Origin: Phaeovulum vinaykumarii
GTDB lineage: Bacteria > Pseudomonadota > Alphaproteobacteria > Rhodobacterales > Rhodobacteraceae
NCBI RefSeq assembly: GCF_900156695.1
Contig: NZ_FTOM01000002.1
Coordinates: 1 to 64,000, forward strand
Length of the DNA stretch: 64,000 nt
Direction of reading: 5' to 3'
Shown here piece after piece: positions 23,845-33,787 of the stretch. Below the pieces are notes generated by a model. The model was not told the origin of the DNA. It worked only from the letters and a program-made list of their open reading frames with translations, and searched no databases. Numbering within the stretch: the stretch's first letter is position 1; each line of letters starts with the position of its first letter. Made by a program: the position numbers and the translations under genes.

Positions 23845-25035
23845 TCATCCGTAAAGGCAGGCGCGGAGCCGGGTCAGGCCGCGCTGCGTTTCCGCGTGGG
23901 GGGCGACCAGCGCCACCCGGATGTAGTCATTGCCGGGGTTCGCATCCCCGGAGTTGCGCGCAAGATAGGCGCCGGGCAGCACCCGCACGCCGGCTTCGCG
24001 CCACAGTTTCAACGCCGCCGCCTCGCCCGTGGCGATCGACGCGGGCACCTTCAGCCACAGGAAGAACCCGGCCTCGACCGGGCGAAAGCCGGGCAGATCG
24101 CCCAGGATGTCCTGCGCCAGATCATATTTGGCGCGGTAGAGGGCGCGATTGGTCTCGACATGGGTTTCGTCGGCCCAGGCGGCGGTGGACACGCGCTGCA
24201 CCGGCAGCGGCAGCGGTGCCCCGGCATAGGCGCGCAGCCGCCGGATATGGGTCATCGACTGCGGACCCGCCGCCACGAAGCCCGAGCGCAGACCGGCCAG
24301 GTTCGACCGCTTGGACAGCGAATTGAACATCACCACGCGCTCGGGGGCGGCGCCGGTGGCCGCGGCCACGTCCAGCACGCCGGGCGGCGGCGTGTCGGCC
24401 CAAAGCTCGGAATAGCATTCGTCCGAGAAGATCACGAAATCATGCCGCTCGGCCAGCTCCAGCAGCCGCGCCAGGTAATCGCGCCCCGCCACCGCGCCTT
24501 GCGGATTGGCGGGCGAGCACAGGAAGGCAATCGCCATCCGGTCCAGGATATCCGGGTCAAGCCCTTCGAAATCGGGCAGGAAACCGGTTTGCTCGGTGGC
24601 ATCGACATAAAGCGGCTGCGCCCCCGTCGTCATCGCCCCCATGGCATAGACCTGATAGAAGGGGTTGGGCATCGCCACCACGGGCTGCCGGCCGCGCTTG
24701 GTCTCGGGGCAGAGCGCCAGCACCGCGTTGAACAGCGCCTCGCGGGTGCCATTGGCCGCCATCAGCCGCTCGGGCGCAAGCGTCACGCCGTGGCGCCGCG
24801 CGGCCCAGTCCGAGATCGCGCCCAGAAGCTCGGGCGTGCCTTCGTTGACGGGATAGCGGCCGAATTCGGCCAGGCTCTCGGCCAGGATCGGGCCGACGAA
24901 ATCGGGAATGGCGTGGCGCGGCTCGCCGATCGTCATGGCGATCGGTTCGGCGCCCGGTTCATGGACGTCCAGAAGTTTCCGCAAACGCGGAAATGCGTAT
25001 TCGGGCAGGTTCGAGAACCGCTCGGGAAATGCCAT
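23845..25035 (-). CDS. PLP-dependent class I/II aminotransferase (DapC-like)
   Basis: The 396-residue fold-type I aminotransferase has the PLP lysine in [10 protein letters not shown], the ligand motif Cys-Ser-Pro-Ala-Asn-Pro-Gln-Gly and Ser-Asp-Glu-Cys-Tyr-Ser-Glu-Leu. The pattern resembles succinyldiaminopimelate aminotransferases (DapC) and related enzymes of lysine and wall synthesis. The substrate cannot be fixed from sequence alone. Its stop overlaps a possible ftsK start by four bases, an arrangement seen in other Rhodobacterales. Confidence 0.8.
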   Translation of the reverse strand: MAFPERFSNLPEYAFPRLRKLLDVHEPGAEPIAMTIGEPRHAIPDFVGPILAESLAEFGRYPVNEGTPELLGAISDWAARRHGVTLAPERLMAANGTREALFNAVLALCPETKRGRQPVVAMPNPFYQVYAMGAMTTGAQPLYVDATEQTGFLPDFEGLDPDILDRMAIAFLCSPANPQGAVAGRDYLARLLELAERHDFVIFSDECYSELWADTPPPGVLDVAAATGAAPERVVMFNSLSKRSNLAGLRSGFVAAGPQSMTHIRRLRAYAGAPLPLPVQRVSTAAWADETHVETNRALYRAKYDLAQDILGDLPGFRPVEAGFFLWLKVPASIATGEAAALKLWREAGVRVLPGAYLARNSGDANPGNDYIRVALVAPHAETQRGLTRLRACLYG

Positions 25036-25154
25036 GTCTGCCTCTGGGTTTCGGGGTCGTGGATGCCCCGTTTGTGCCAGATCCTAGCCCCAAGCCCGCC
25101 ACAGGTCCAGCCAAACAGCCGCAGCCCGCGCCGCGGCCCCCCGTCTGTTGCATT

Positions 25155-26483
25155 TCAGCCAAGCGCGGTTTCGGCCGCCATCCCCAGCCGCAGAAGGCGC
25201 GTGTCGGCGCCCGGCAGGCCCATCAGCATGATCCCGGCAAAGCGCGTGCCGGTGGGAAGCGTCAGCGCGCACAGCCCGAAGATGTTGCCCACCCGCGTGT
25301 TGCGCAGCGCCAGCAGGTTCTCGGTTTCGAAATAGGCGCGGTCGGACAGCAGGCGCGCGGCATCGGGCGGCCCGATGGGCGAAGTCGGGATCGCCACCGC
25401 GTCAAAGGCCGCGGCCTCGGCGGCGAAGGCGGCGCGATGCTGGGCAAGCGCGTTCCACCCGGCCACATATTCGGCCGCCGAGACGCAGGCGCCACCGCGG
25501 AACCGCTCAAGGATCAGCGGATACATCTTTTCGGGGGCGGCCTCGATCACCGCGGCCCAATTGCCATAGGCTTCGGGGGCGAACAGCACGCCCGACAGGT
25601 CCATTGCCGGGTCGACCACCTCGACGCGGCGGCGCACGATCTGCGCGCCGGCCGCGGCAAGACGGTCCAGCGCGGTCTCGAAACCCTGCATCTGGGGCGC
25701 GCGCACCTCCGTCAGGGCCAGCCCCTCGGGCACCAGGATGCGCGTGCCGGCCAGTGTCGCGCCGCGCAGGTCGGGCATGGCGCTGCCTTCAAGGGTGGCA
25801 ACCACAGCGGCGCAATCCTCGACCGTCCGGGCGATCGGGCCCACCGTGTCAAAGCGCTTGCAGAGCGGCACCACGCCCTCGAGCGACAGCCGCCCGTGCG
25901 TGGGCTTGAAGCCGACCAGGTCGTTCCAGGCCGCCGGGATGCGGATCGAGCCGCCGGTGTCCGAGCCCACCGCCGCCGCCGCCAGCCCGAAGGCCACCGA
26001 AAGCGCCGCCCCCGACGACGAGCCCCCCGGCGCCAGCCCCGGATCGTGCCGGTTGGGGGGCGTTGCGGTCATCGGGTTGAGGCCCAGCCCGGAAAAGGCC
26101 AGCTCGGTCATGTGGGTCTTGCCCAGGCAGATCGTGCCGGCCGCCGTGGCCTGCGCCAGAACGCGGGCGTCGCGGTCGGGCACCCGCCCCGCCAGCAGCC
26201 GCGAGCCGGCCTCGGTTCCCAGCCCCGCGCTGTCGTAGAGATCCTTCCACGACAGGCACACCCCATCGAGCGGGCCGCGCCGCAGCCCCAGACGGGCGCG
26301 ATCCGCGGCGGCCAGCGCTTCGGCGCGGGCGCGGCCGGGGGCCAGGCGGGCATAGATGCGCGCGCCGTCGGGATGGGCTGCGGCGGCGTCCAGATAGGCT
26401 TCGGTCAGCGCGCACGGGTCCAGCCGCCCGGCGGCGATTTCCCTGCCCTGCGCGGTGGCGCTCATGCTCAGAAACTGATCCAT
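25155..26483 (-). CDS. Amidase (amidase-signature family)
   Basis: The 442-residue protein has the Ser-cisSer-Lys machinery of the amidase-signature family: Leu-Ser-Trp-Lys-Asp (Lys near residue 79), Pro-Gly-Gly-Ser-Ser-Ser-Gly (near 155) and Gly-Ser-Asp-Thr-Gly-Gly-Ser-Ile-Arg-Ile-Pro-Ala. It hydrolyses a small amide; the substrate is unknown. It is not GatA by context, as gatB and gatC are absent. It is divergent from the ubiquinone hydroxylase gene. Confidence 0.85.
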   Translation of the reverse strand: MDQFLSMSATAQGREIAAGRLDPCALTEAYLDAAAAHPDGARIYARLAPGRARAEALAAADRARLGLRRGPLDGVCLSWKDLYDSAGLGTEAGSRLLAGRVPDRDARVLAQATAAGTICLGKTHMTELAFSGLGLNPMTATPPNRHDPGLAPGGSSSGAALSVAFGLAAAAVGSDTGGSIRIPAAWNDLVGFKPTHGRLSLEGVVPLCKRFDTVGPIARTVEDCAAVVATLEGSAMPDLRGATLAGTRILVPEGLALTEVRAPQMQGFETALDRLAAAGAQIVRRRVEVVDPAMDLSGVLFAPEAYGNWAAVIEAAPEKMYPLILERFRGGACVSAAEYVAGWNALAQHRAAFAAEAAAFDAVAIPTSPIGPPDAARLLSDRAYFETENLLALRNTRVGNIFGLCALTLPTGTRFAGIMLMGLPGADTRLLRLGMAAETALG

Positions 26484-26563
26484 CTGCCCTTCCCCTGTCG
26501 ATGGCGCAGGCTAGCGCTGCAAAGGGTGATGGACAATCCCGGCCGCGGGTCCATATTGGCGGC

Positions 26564-27781
26564 ATGGAACAGGATTTCGATGTCGTGATCGCGGGTGGCG
26601 GGCTGGTCGGCCCGGCCCTTGGGCTGGCGCTGGCCGGCGCGGGCCTTCAGGTGGCGGTGGTCGATCCCGCACCGCGGGCCGAGCGCGCCGAGGAAGGCTT
26701 TGACGGCCGCGCCTATGCGCTGGCGGCGGGCTCGCAGCGCATGCTGGCGGCCTTGGGGCTGTGGGACGATCTGGCCCCCGAATCCCAGCCGATCCTGAAG
26801 GTCGTGGCCGCCGATGGCCGCGCGGGCGAGGGCTGCGCGCCCTGGCCGCTGCGCTTTGACGCCGCCGAGATGGAGGGCGGCCCGCTGGGCTTCATGCTGG
26901 AGGATCGCTTTCTCTATGCGGCCCTGCGCGGGGCGATGGACCGGCTGACCCTGATCGCGGGCGTGGCGGTAAACAGCCAGCACGAGACGCCCGCGGGTAT
27001 CGAGGTCGGCCTGTCGGACGGGCGGATGCTGCGTGCGCGGCTTCTGGTCGGCGCGGACGGGCGGCGCTCGGGCGTGGCCGTGCGCGCGGGCATCACCCGC
27101 AGCGGCCACGATTACGGCCAGACCGCGCTGGTCGCGGCCATCGCGCACGAGCGCCCGCATGAGGGCACCGCCTATCAGATGTTCATGTCGACCGGGCCGC
27201 TGGCGATCCTGCCGCTGACGGGCAACCGCTCCTCGGTGGTCTGGTCCGAGCGCAGCGCCGCCGCCGACGCCATTGCCAAGCTGGGCGACGCCGATTTCCT
27301 GGGCCTTCTGGCGCCGCGCTTCGGGGATTTCCTGGGCGAGATCTCGCTCTGCGGGCCGCGCTTTTCCTACCCGCTGGGGCTGACGCTGGCCGACAGCTAT
27401 GTCGCGCCGCGTGTCGCGCTGGTGGGCGATGCCGCGCATGGGGTGCACCCGATCGCGGGGCAGGGCCTCAACATGGGGCTGCGCGATGTGGCCGCCCTGG
27501 CCGAGGTTCTGGTGCGCGCGCGCCGGCTGGGCATGGATATCGGCCGCTTCGAGGTGCTTGAGCAATATCAGCAGTGGCGGCGCTTTGACGCCACCACGAT
27601 GGGGCTGGGCATGGATGCGGTCAACCGGCTGTTCTCGAACGACAATCCCATCCTGCGTGCGGCGCGCGATGTCGGCATGGGGCTGGTGGGGGCGGTCGGT
27701 CCGCTGCGCCGGGCCTTCGCCCGCGAGGCCGCCGGAACCGCCGGTGCCCTGCCGCGGCTGATGCGCGGGCAGGCGCTCTAG
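26564..27781 (+). CDS. UbiH/UbiF/COQ6-family FAD monooxygenase
   Basis: The 405-residue flavoprotein has Gly-Gly-Gly-Leu-Val-Gly (FAD-binding, residues 11-16), Gly-Ala-Asp-Gly-Arg-Arg-Ser in the middle, and Val-Gly-Asp-Ala-Ala-His-Gly-Val-His-Pro-Ile-Ala-Gly-Gln-Gly-Leu-Asn, the UbiH/COQ6 signature. It hydroxylates the ubiquinone ring. Which carbon it attacks is not decidable here. ATG 26564 places the Rossmann motif at the normal position. Confidence 0.9.
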   Translation: MEQDFDVVIAGGGLVGPALGLALAGAGLQVAVVDPAPRAERAEEGFDGRAYALAAGSQRMLAALGLWDDLAPESQPILKVVAADGRAGEGCAPWPLRFDAAEMEGGPLGFMLEDRFLYAALRGAMDRLTLIAGVAVNSQHETPAGIEVGLSDGRMLRARLLVGADGRRSGVAVRAGITRSGHDYGQTALVAAIAHERPHEGTAYQMFMSTGPLAILPLTGNRSSVVWSERSAAADAIAKLGDADFLGLLAPRFGDFLGEISLCGPRFSYPLGLTLADSYVAPRVALVGDAAHGVHPIAGQGLNMGLRDVAALAEVLVRARRLGMDIGRFEVLEQYQQWRRFDATTMGLGMDAVNRLFSNDNPILRAARDVGMGLVGAVGPLRRAFAREAAGTAGALPRLMRGQAL

Positions 27782-27808
27782 GCACGCGCGGCGGAGGGCC
27801 GGTCGCGC

Positions 27809-28006
27809 TCAGTCGAGCGCGCGCGCCTCGCATTCCAGAAGGATCGGGATCCCCTCGCGGATCGGAAAGGCCAGCCCCGCCGCGCGCGAGACCAGCTCCT
27901 GACGCTCGGCGTCATAGGACAGCGTGGTCTGCGTCAGCGGACAGACCAGCGCCTCGAGCATGTGCCGGTCGAAACTGGGGTCGGCGGGGGCGCGCGCGTC
28001 GGTCAT
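27809..28006 (-). CDS. Trm112 family protein
   Basis: The 65-residue protein has the Trm112/YcaR core: [10 protein letters not shown] near the N-terminus and [13 protein letters not shown] at the C-terminus. The usual second zinc cysteine is replaced (Cys-Pro-Leu-Thr), so zinc binding may be lost. Such small proteins can stabilise methyltransferases; the bacterial role is unclear. ATG 28006 overlaps the stop of the Lon-N gene. Confidence 0.8.
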   Translation of the reverse strand: MTDARAPADPSFDRHMLEALVCPLTQTTLSYDAERQELVSRAAGLAFPIREGIPILLECEARALD

Positions 28007-28644
28007 TGCACCATCTCGCCTTCCCCGCCCCGCAGCGCGAATTCCAGAAGCGTCACCAGCGTCTCGCGCCGCGTGCTGAGCGATGGCGCCTCCAGAAGCG
28101 CCTGCTTGTCCTCGGGCTCGAACGGCAGCAGCATCGACAGCGAATTCAGCATGAATTCGTCGTCGGCCTCGCGCAGGCTTTCCCAGTCGGTCGACAGGCC
28201 CTGCGCCGCGAAATAGCGGCACAGCAGGTCCATGAACGGATCGCGTTCAAAGCCGTCATCGGTTTCGGGCCGGGGGTCGCGGTCGCGGCCGAACCCCTCC
28301 CACGAGATCTCGGCCTGCCGATAGGGCGTGTCCGACGCCGCCTCGGACATCAGGCGAAACCGCGACACGCCGGTCAGCGTGATCATGTAGCGCCCGTCCT
28401 CGGTTTCCGAGAAGGCCGTTATCCGACCGGCGCAGCCGATGGTGTTGAGCACGCTCTCGCCGCCTGGCAGGCGACGGGGCTGGATCATGCCGATCAGACG
28501 CGCCGGCGTCTTGAGACAATCGTCGAGCATGTGCAGATAGCGCGGCTCGAAGATATGCAAGGGCAGGCGGCCCCGCGGCAGGAGCAGCGCACCGGGCAGC
28601 GGGAACAGCGGCAGAAGGCGGGGCAGTTCGATGGATTTCGTCAT
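28003..28644 (-). CDS. Lon N-terminal (substrate-binding) domain protein
   Basis: The 213-residue protein is a stand-alone Lon N-domain: [10 protein letters not shown] and Ile-Gly-Cys-Ala-Gly-Arg-Ile mark it. There is no ATPase or protease part. It probably binds unfolded substrates; its exact role is not known. It overlaps the Trm112-like gene by four bases and lies next to a CnoX-like thioredoxin, so a protein-quality theme is possible. Confidence 0.85.
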   Translation of the reverse strand: MTKSIELPRLLPLFPLPGALLLPRGRLPLHIFEPRYLHMLDDCLKTPARLIGMIQPRRLPGGESVLNTIGCAGRITAFSETEDGRYMITLTGVSRFRLMSEAASDTPYRQAEISWEGFGRDRDPRPETDDGFERDPFMDLLCRYFAAQGLSTDWESLREADDEFMLNSLSMLLPFEPEDKQALLEAPSLSTRRETLVTLLEFALRGGEGEMVQ

Positions 28645-28705
28645 GCGTGCCGAGATAGGACGCGAAGGCGCGGCGGCAACCGCGCCGGCTGCGTCAGTTT
28701 GATCC

Positions 28706-29605
28706 TCAGGCGAACATCATCGACGACAGCCGCCGCCGCCCCTTCAGCGCCAGCGGATCGTTGGGCTTGAGCGCGTCGAAGATGGTGAACAGCTGTGCCC
28801 GCGCGGCGCCCTCGTTCCATTCTCGGTCGCGGCGGAACAGCTCCAGAAGGCTGTCGATCGCCCCGGCCACATCGCCCGCGGCATGCTGGGCCTGCGCCAG
28901 ATCGAAGCGCGCCTGATGGTCGTCGGGATCGGCGGCCACGCGCGCTTCCAGCTCGGCGATGGGCCCGGCATCGGCGGCCTGACGCGCCAGCGCCAGCTGC
29001 GCGCGGGCGGCCTCGACCGGGGCCGAGGCGGCCAGCTTCTCGGGCACGGCGTTCAGGAAGCCCTCGGCCCGGTCCAGATCGCCCGCCGCGATATAGGCGC
29101 GGACCAGCCCGCCATGGGCTTCGGCGATATTGGGGTCCTCGCCCAGGATGGCGGCAAAGGTTTCGGCGGCGTCGGCCACGGCGCCTTCGGCCAGCATCGC
29201 CTCGGCGGCCTCGATCGCGTCGGCCAGCCCGCCATCCCCGGCCATCGCGGCCAGCTTCTCGACGAATTTCTTCAGCTCCGAGGGCGGCAGCGCGCCCTGG
29301 AAGGCATCGACCGGGCGGCCCTGGAAGAACGCATAGACCGTGGGGATCGACTGCACGCGCAATTGCGCGGCGATGGCCTGGTTTTCATCGACATTGACCT
29401 TGACCATGCGCACCTTGCCGCGCGCGGCCTTCACCTCGGCCTCGAGCGCCGGGCCAAGCTGCCGGCAGGGGCCGCACCAGGGCGCCCAGAAATCGACGAT
29501 CACCGGCACCTCGAGGCTGCCGTCGATCACCTCGGCCATGAAATCGGCCTCGGTCACGTCCTTGATCAGGTCTGCATCAGCGGGGGATTGCGAATCCGTC
29601 AGCAT
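28706..29605 (-). CDS. Thioredoxin-TPR protein, CnoX/YbbN-like
   Basis: The 299-residue protein has an N-terminal thioredoxin domain with the active site Trp-Cys-Gly-Pro-Cys and the cis-proline region Ser-Ile-Pro-Thr-Val, then TPR-like helices to the end. This is the architecture of CnoX (YbbN), a chaperedoxin that protects proteins from hypochlorous damage and hands them to GroEL. Unlike E. coli CnoX (Ser-x-x-Cys type active site) both cysteines are present, as is usual in alphaproteobacteria. ATG 29605 is preferred because it leaves the normal N-terminal length. Confidence 0.85.
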   Translation of the reverse strand: MLTDSQSPADADLIKDVTEADFMAEVIDGSLEVPVIVDFWAPWCGPCRQLGPALEAEVKAARGKVRMVKVNVDENQAIAAQLRVQSIPTVYAFFQGRPVDAFQGALPPSELKKFVEKLAAMAGDGGLADAIEAAEAMLAEGAVADAAETFAAILGEDPNIAEAHGGLVRAYIAAGDLDRAEGFLNAVPEKLAASAPVEAARAQLALARQAADAGPIAELEARVAADPDDHQARFDLAQAQHAAGDVAGAIDSLLELFRRDREWNEGAARAQLFTIFDALKPNDPLALKGRRRLSSMMFA

Positions 29606-29691
29606 TGCCGTCCTTCCATGTTCGGCAGGCATGCGCCTGCGGGGTCAGCTTGCGCCCTATATGCGGCGGCGGCGGCGCCCCGCCAAGGGGG

Positions 29692-30480
29692 TCACGGGTC
29701 GAAGCGCGCGAAAACCGGCGCATGATCCGACGGCTGTTCCCAGCCGCGCACGTCGCGCAGGATGCGCGAGCCGCCCGCCCGCGGCGCGAGATCGGGGCTG
29801 GCCCAGATGTGATCCAGCCGCCGGCCCTTGTCCGCCCCATCCCAGTTCGGCGAGCGATAGGACCACCACGAATAGAGCTGGCCTTCGGGGATATCGGCGC
29901 GGGTCACGTCGACCCAGCCGCCCGCGCCGCGCGTGCGCTCGAAGGTCTCGACCTCGATCGGGGTGTGGCTGACCACCTTCAGAAGCGCGCGGTGGTTCCA
30001 CACGTCATCCTCGCGCGGGGCGATGTTCAGGTCACCCACCAGGATCGCGCGTTCGGGGCGATGGGTGCGGAAATCGGCCTCCATCGCAGCCAGGAAATCC
30101 AGCTTCTGGCCGAATTTCTCGTTCTGGGTGCGGTCGGGGATGTCGCCGCCGGCCGGAACATAGACGTTGTGGATCAAAACGCCGTTCGCAAGCCGCCCGG
30201 CGATATGGCGCGCATGCCCCAGCCCGGCCCAATCCTCGGCGCGTTCCTCGGCGATGGGCAGGCGCGACAGGATCGCCACGCCATTGTAGCCCTTCTGCCC
30301 GCGCGCCACGACATGGGTATAGCCCAGCGGCGCGAACACCTCGAGCGGCAGCTTCTCCACCGGGCATTTGCATTCCTGCAAGCACAGCACGTCGGGGGCT
30401 TCCTCGCGCAGGAGCCGTTCGACGAGCGGCGCGCGCAGGCGCACCGAATTGATGTTCCAGGTGGCGAGGGTGAAGCTCAT
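29692..30480 (-). CDS. xth: Exodeoxyribonuclease III
   Basis: The 262-residue enzyme of the endonuclease/exonuclease/phosphatase fold has Ala-Thr-Trp-Asn-Ile-Asn-Ser-Val-Arg, Cys-Leu-Gln-Glu, Val-Gly-Asp-Leu-Asn-Ile-Ala-Pro, Arg-Leu-Asp-His-Ile and Ser-Asp-His-Ala-Pro at the end. It acts as an AP endonuclease and 3' exonuclease in base excision repair. ATG 30480 gives the usual family length. Confidence 0.92.
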   Translation of the reverse strand: MSFTLATWNINSVRLRAPLVERLLREEAPDVLCLQECKCPVEKLPLEVFAPLGYTHVVARGQKGYNGVAILSRLPIAEERAEDWAGLGHARHIAGRLANGVLIHNVYVPAGGDIPDRTQNEKFGQKLDFLAAMEADFRTHRPERAILVGDLNIAPREDDVWNHRALLKVVSHTPIEVETFERTRGAGGWVDVTRADIPEGQLYSWWSYRSPNWDGADKGRRLDHIWASPDLAPRAGGSRILRDVRGWEQPSDHAPVFARFDP

Positions 30481-30628
30481 CCCGTGTTCCTTCTCGATTG
30501 CGGCGCGATCCTGCGCGATGGCGCGGCGCGGCACAAGACCGGCCGGGACGGGCGGGACGAGAGGCGGGAAAAGTGTCGGGGGCGGTCCTTCCGGAGGACA
30601 AGAGGCGCCGCCCCCGAGAACGGAGGTC

Positions 30629-31315
30629 TCAGGCGTTGAGCCTGTAGCCCCCGGATTCGGTGACCAGCAGCCGCGCGTTCGACGGATCGGGTTCGATCTT
30701 CTGGCGCAGCCGGTAGATATGGGTTTCCAGCGTGTGGGTGGTGACGCCGGCGTTATAGCCCCAGACCTCGTGCAACAGCACGTCGCGCGGCACCACGCCA
30801 TCGGGCGCGCGCTGGAGGAACTTGAGGATATTGGTTTCCTTCTCGGTCAGGCGGATCTTCTTTTCGCGCTCGTCGATCAGGATCTTCATCGCCGGGCGGA
30901 AGGAATAGGGGCCGATCTGGAAGACGGCATCTTCGGATTGTTCATGCGTGCGCAGCTGCGCGCGGATGCGAGCCAAGAGAACCGGGAACCGGAACGGCTT
31001 GGTGATGTAATCGTTGGCGCCCGAGTCGAGCCCAAGGATCGCATCGGCATCGGTGTCGTGCCCGGTCAGCATCATGATCGGGCATTTCACGCCCAGCCGG
31101 CGCAGCTTCTTGCACAATTCGCGCCCGTCGGTATCGGGCAGACCCACGTCGAGCATCACCAGATCGTAGAGCGCGTCACGCGTCTTCTCGACCGCGCCGG
31201 CGCCGCAATCGGCCTCGAACACGTCGAATTCCTCAAGCGCGACAAGCTGTTCGGCCAGAGCCTCGCGCAGGTCGGTATCGTCATCGACAAGCAGGATTTT
31301 CTTCAGCGTGGCCAT
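30629..31315 (-). CDS. OmpR-family response regulator (CenR-like)
   Basis: The 228-residue protein has a receiver domain (Leu-Val-Asp-Asp-Asp-Thr, phospho-acceptor Asp in Met-Leu-Asp-Val-Gly-Leu-Pro, and the Lys of Thr-Lys-Pro-Phe-Arg) and an OmpR/PhoB winged helix (Leu-Thr-Glu-Lys-Glu-Thr-Asn-Ile-Leu). Its sequence and lack of an adjacent sensor kinase fit CenR, an essential envelope regulator in Rhodobacter, but that is a guess. GGAGGTGTGC precedes ATG 31315. Confidence 0.85.
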   Translation of the reverse strand: MATLKKILLVDDDTDLREALAEQLVALEEFDVFEADCGAGAVEKTRDALYDLVMLDVGLPDTDGRELCKKLRRLGVKCPIMMLTGHDTDADAILGLDSGANDYITKPFRFPVLLARIRAQLRTHEQSEDAVFQIGPYSFRPAMKILIDEREKKIRLTEKETNILKFLQRAPDGVVPRDVLLHEVWGYNAGVTTHTLETHIYRLRQKIEPDPSNARLLVTESGGYRLNA

Positions 31316-31491
31316 ATGCACACCTCCGGAAATTGTGAACCTAAACTGGGCTCGGGCCGCCGCTTCCACAAGGGCAGGGCTGTCGCTATCACGCGGTCGT
31401 GTCGGAAAATGGCCGATTGTTTCAGTTTGTTTCCCCGCGGGCGCAGCAAGAGCCGTTCCCATCGGCGGCGTGCGGCGCTATCTCAGGGGGC

Positions 31492-32562
31492 ATGACGCAT
31501 CCGCTTGTTCCTTCGCTGCCCGACCTGATCGCGCGTGCCCGCGCCGATCTGCGCATGGGTCTGCCCGTCGTTCTGGACGGCCCCGCGCCGCAGCTTGCGG
31601 CCGCGGTCGAGACGCTCAGCCCCGAGCGGCTGGCCGCGCTGGGCCCCGATGTGGTGCTGGTGCTGACCGCGCGCCGGGCCGAGACGCTGAAGGCGCGCGC
31701 CTATGACGGCGACATCGCCCGGGTGGCGGTGCCTGCGGGTGCCGACCTTGGCTGGCTGCGCGCGCTGGCCGATCCGGCGGGCGATCTGATGACGCCGATG
31801 AAGGGGCCGCTCAGGACATTGCGCGAGGGTGACGCCGGCCCGGCCCGCGCGGCGGTGGGTCTGGTCAAGACCGCGCATCTTCTGCCCGCGGTGCTGATGG
31901 CGCCCCTGCCCGATGCGAGTGCGGTGCCGGGGCTGACGCATCTGCCGGCCACGCTTTTGCCCGCGGCGCTGGCGGCCGAGGCGCAATTCGCCCCGGTCTC
32001 GGTGGGGGCGCTGCCGATGCAGGCGGCGGGGCGCGGGCGGCTCCATGTCCTGCGCGCCGACGGCGAGGAGCATTTCGCCGTCGAGGTGGGCCAGCCCGAC
32101 CGCGACCGCCCGGTTCTGGCGCGGCTGCATTCGGCCTGTTTCACCGGCGACGTTCTGGGCAGCCTCAAATGCGACTGCGGCCCGCAGCTTCACGCCGCGC
32201 TGGCGCGGATGGGGGCGGAAGGCGCGGGCGTGCTGCTCTATCTCAACCAGGAGGGGCGCGGGATCGGGCTGGCCAACAAGATGCGGGCCTATTCGCTTCA
32301 GGATCAGGGCTTTGACACGGTCGAGGCCAATCACCGGCTGGGCTTCGAGGATGACGAGCGCGACTTTCGCATCGGCGCGGCGCTGCTGCGCCAGCTGGGC
32401 TTTTCGGCGGTGCGCCTTCTGACCAACAACCCCGCCAAGGTGGCGATGCTGGAAAGCCACGGCGTCCGGGTCGTCGAGCGTGTGCCGCTGAAGGTGGGGC
32501 GCGGCCCCGAGAACGCCGCCTATCTGGATACCAAGGCCGCCAAATCGGGACATCTGCTGTGA
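31492..32562 (+). CDS. ribA: GTP cyclohydrolase II with N-terminal extension
   Basis: The C-terminal 200 residues are a standard GTP cyclohydrolase II: zinc cysteines in [16 protein letters not shown], then [10 protein letters not shown] and Leu-Leu-Thr-Asn-Asn-Pro. This is the first step of riboflavin synthesis. The protein is 356 residues, about 155 longer than E. coli RibA. The N-terminal part ([13 protein letters not shown]) looks like a degenerate RibB domain without its acidic active site. ATG 31492 follows AGGGGGC. The stop overlaps the next gene. Confidence 0.88.
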   Translation: MTHPLVPSLPDLIARARADLRMGLPVVLDGPAPQLAAAVETLSPERLAALGPDVVLVLTARRAETLKARAYDGDIARVAVPAGADLGWLRALADPAGDLMTPMKGPLRTLREGDAGPARAAVGLVKTAHLLPAVLMAPLPDASAVPGLTHLPATLLPAALAAEAQFAPVSVGALPMQAAGRGRLHVLRADGEEHFAVEVGQPDRDRPVLARLHSACFTGDVLGSLKCDCGPQLHAALARMGAEGAGVLLYLNQEGRGIGLANKMRAYSLQDQGFDTVEANHRLGFEDDERDFRIGAALLRQLGFSAVRLLTNNPAKVAMLESHGVRVVERVPLKVGRGPENAAYLDTKAAKSGHLL

Positions 32563-33140
32563 ACGCCCCTGCGATGAATGCCAATGACCTGATCCTGACG
32601 CCCACCGGGCTGATCTTCCGCAACCGCCGCATTCCGGTGGTGGTGGGGCGGGGCGGGCTGCGCGCCGACAAGCACGAGGGCGACGGCGCCACGCCGCTTG
32701 GCGCGCATCGGATCGTGGGCATGCTCTATCGCGCCGACCGCATCGCGCGGGCGCGGTTGCCGCATTGGGCGGTGCCGATCGGGCCGAACGATCTGTGGTG
32801 CGATGCGCCCTTGCACGAGGATTACAACCACATGGTCGCGGCGCCCTTCGCCGCCAGCGCCGAGCGTCTGCGCCGGGCCGACCCGATGTATGACCTGGTG
32901 CTGGTGACCGACTGGAACTGGCCCGAGGCGCGGGCGCACCGCGGCTCGGCCATCTTCGTGCATGCCTGGCGCCGGCCGGGTTTCCCGACCGCCGGTTGCG
33001 TGGCCATGGCGCGGGGGCATCTTCTGTGGCTGGCCGCGCGGCTGGACCCCGACAGCCGGCTGATCGTGCGCGGCGAACGCCCGCCGCGGCCGGGTATCGC
33101 GGGCCCCGGCGCAGGTGGCACGTCTCAGCGGTTCGAATAA
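32559..33140 (+). CDS. L,D-transpeptidase (YkuD) family protein
   Basis: The 193-residue protein has the YkuD catalytic stretch His-Ala-Trp...Thr-Ala-Gly-Cys-Val-Ala-Met, with the active cysteine at about residue 147. No signal peptide is evident, so it resembles the cytosolic-looking YkuD group rather than classical periplasmic enzymes. It starts at GTG 32559 (overlapping the ribA stop) or ATG 32574. Its 3' end overlaps the convergent YggS gene by 16 bp. Confidence 0.8.
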   Translation: MNAPAMNANDLILTPTGLIFRNRRIPVVVGRGGLRADKHEGDGATPLGAHRIVGMLYRADRIARARLPHWAVPIGPNDLWCDAPLHEDYNHMVAAPFAASAERLRRADPMYDLVLVTDWNWPEARAHRGSAIFVHAWRRPGFPTAGCVAMARGHLLWLAARLDPDSRLIVRGERPPRPGIAGPGAGGTSQRFE

Positions 33141-33787
33141 TCCCGCGCGCCGAAGATCGCGCTGCCCACGCGCACATGGGTGGCGCCGGCGGCGATCGCG
33201 GCCTCGAAATCCGCGCTCATCCCCATCGACAGACCCGTCAGCCCGTTGCGGGCGGCCATCTCGGCCAGGGCCGCGAAATGGGGGGCGGGGTCCGTGCCCT
33301 CGGGGGGGATGCACATCAGCCCCTCGACCGGCAGATCCATCGCCTGTGCCTCAGCGACGAAGGCATCCACGCCCTCGGGCAGGACACCGGCCTTCTGCGG
33401 CTCGGCCCCGGTGTTGACCTGCACGAAAAGCCGCGGCGAAGCCCCGCGCGCCTGCGCCAGACGCGCCAGCTTCTGGGCCAGCGACGGCCGGTCCAGCGTG
33501 TGGATCGCCTCGAACAATTCGACCGCCTGCTTGGCCTTGTTGGTCTGGAGCGGGCCGATCATGTGCACCGACACGCCCGCGAAGCGCGCGCGCCAGCCCG
33601 GCCATTTCCCGGCCGCCTCCTGCACGTAATTCTCGCCAAAGAGGAGATGCCCCTCCTCGAGCACGGCCTCGACCCGTTCGGGGGGCTGCACCTTCGACAC
33701 CGCGATCAGCGCGACCGAACCGGGCGCCCGGCCCGCGGCGGTCTCGGCGGCACGGATACGATCCAGGATCTGGGAAAGTCCGCTCAT
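33125..33787 (-). CDS. YggS-family PLP homeostasis protein
   Basis: The 220-residue protein has the PLP lysine in Leu-Ile-Ala-Val-Ser-Lys-Val-Gln, then Phe-Gly-Glu-Asn-Tyr-Val-Gln-Glu, His-Met-Ile-Gly-Pro-Leu-Gln-Thr-Asn-Lys and Leu-Ser-Met-Gly-Met-Ser-Ala-Asp. These mark the YggS/PLPBP family, which balances vitamin B6 and amino-acid pools without known enzyme activity. ATG 33787 overlaps the stop of the TPR-sulfotransferase gene by ATGA. Confidence 0.9.
   Translation of the reverse strand: MSGLSQILDRIRAAETAAGRAPGSVALIAVSKVQPPERVEAVLEEGHLLFGENYVQEAAGKWPGWRARFAGVSVHMIGPLQTNKAKQAVELFEAIHTLDRPSLAQKLARLAQARGASPRLFVQVNTGAEPQKAGVLPEGVDAFVAEAQAMDLPVEGLMCIPPEGTDPAPHFAALAEMAARNGLTGLSMGMSADFEAAIAAGATHVRVGSAIFGARDYSNR

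Noticed and set aside
20678-23854. Long + strand frames opposite ftsK
   Set aside because: They mirror ftsK codons in GC-rich DNA and show no domain features.
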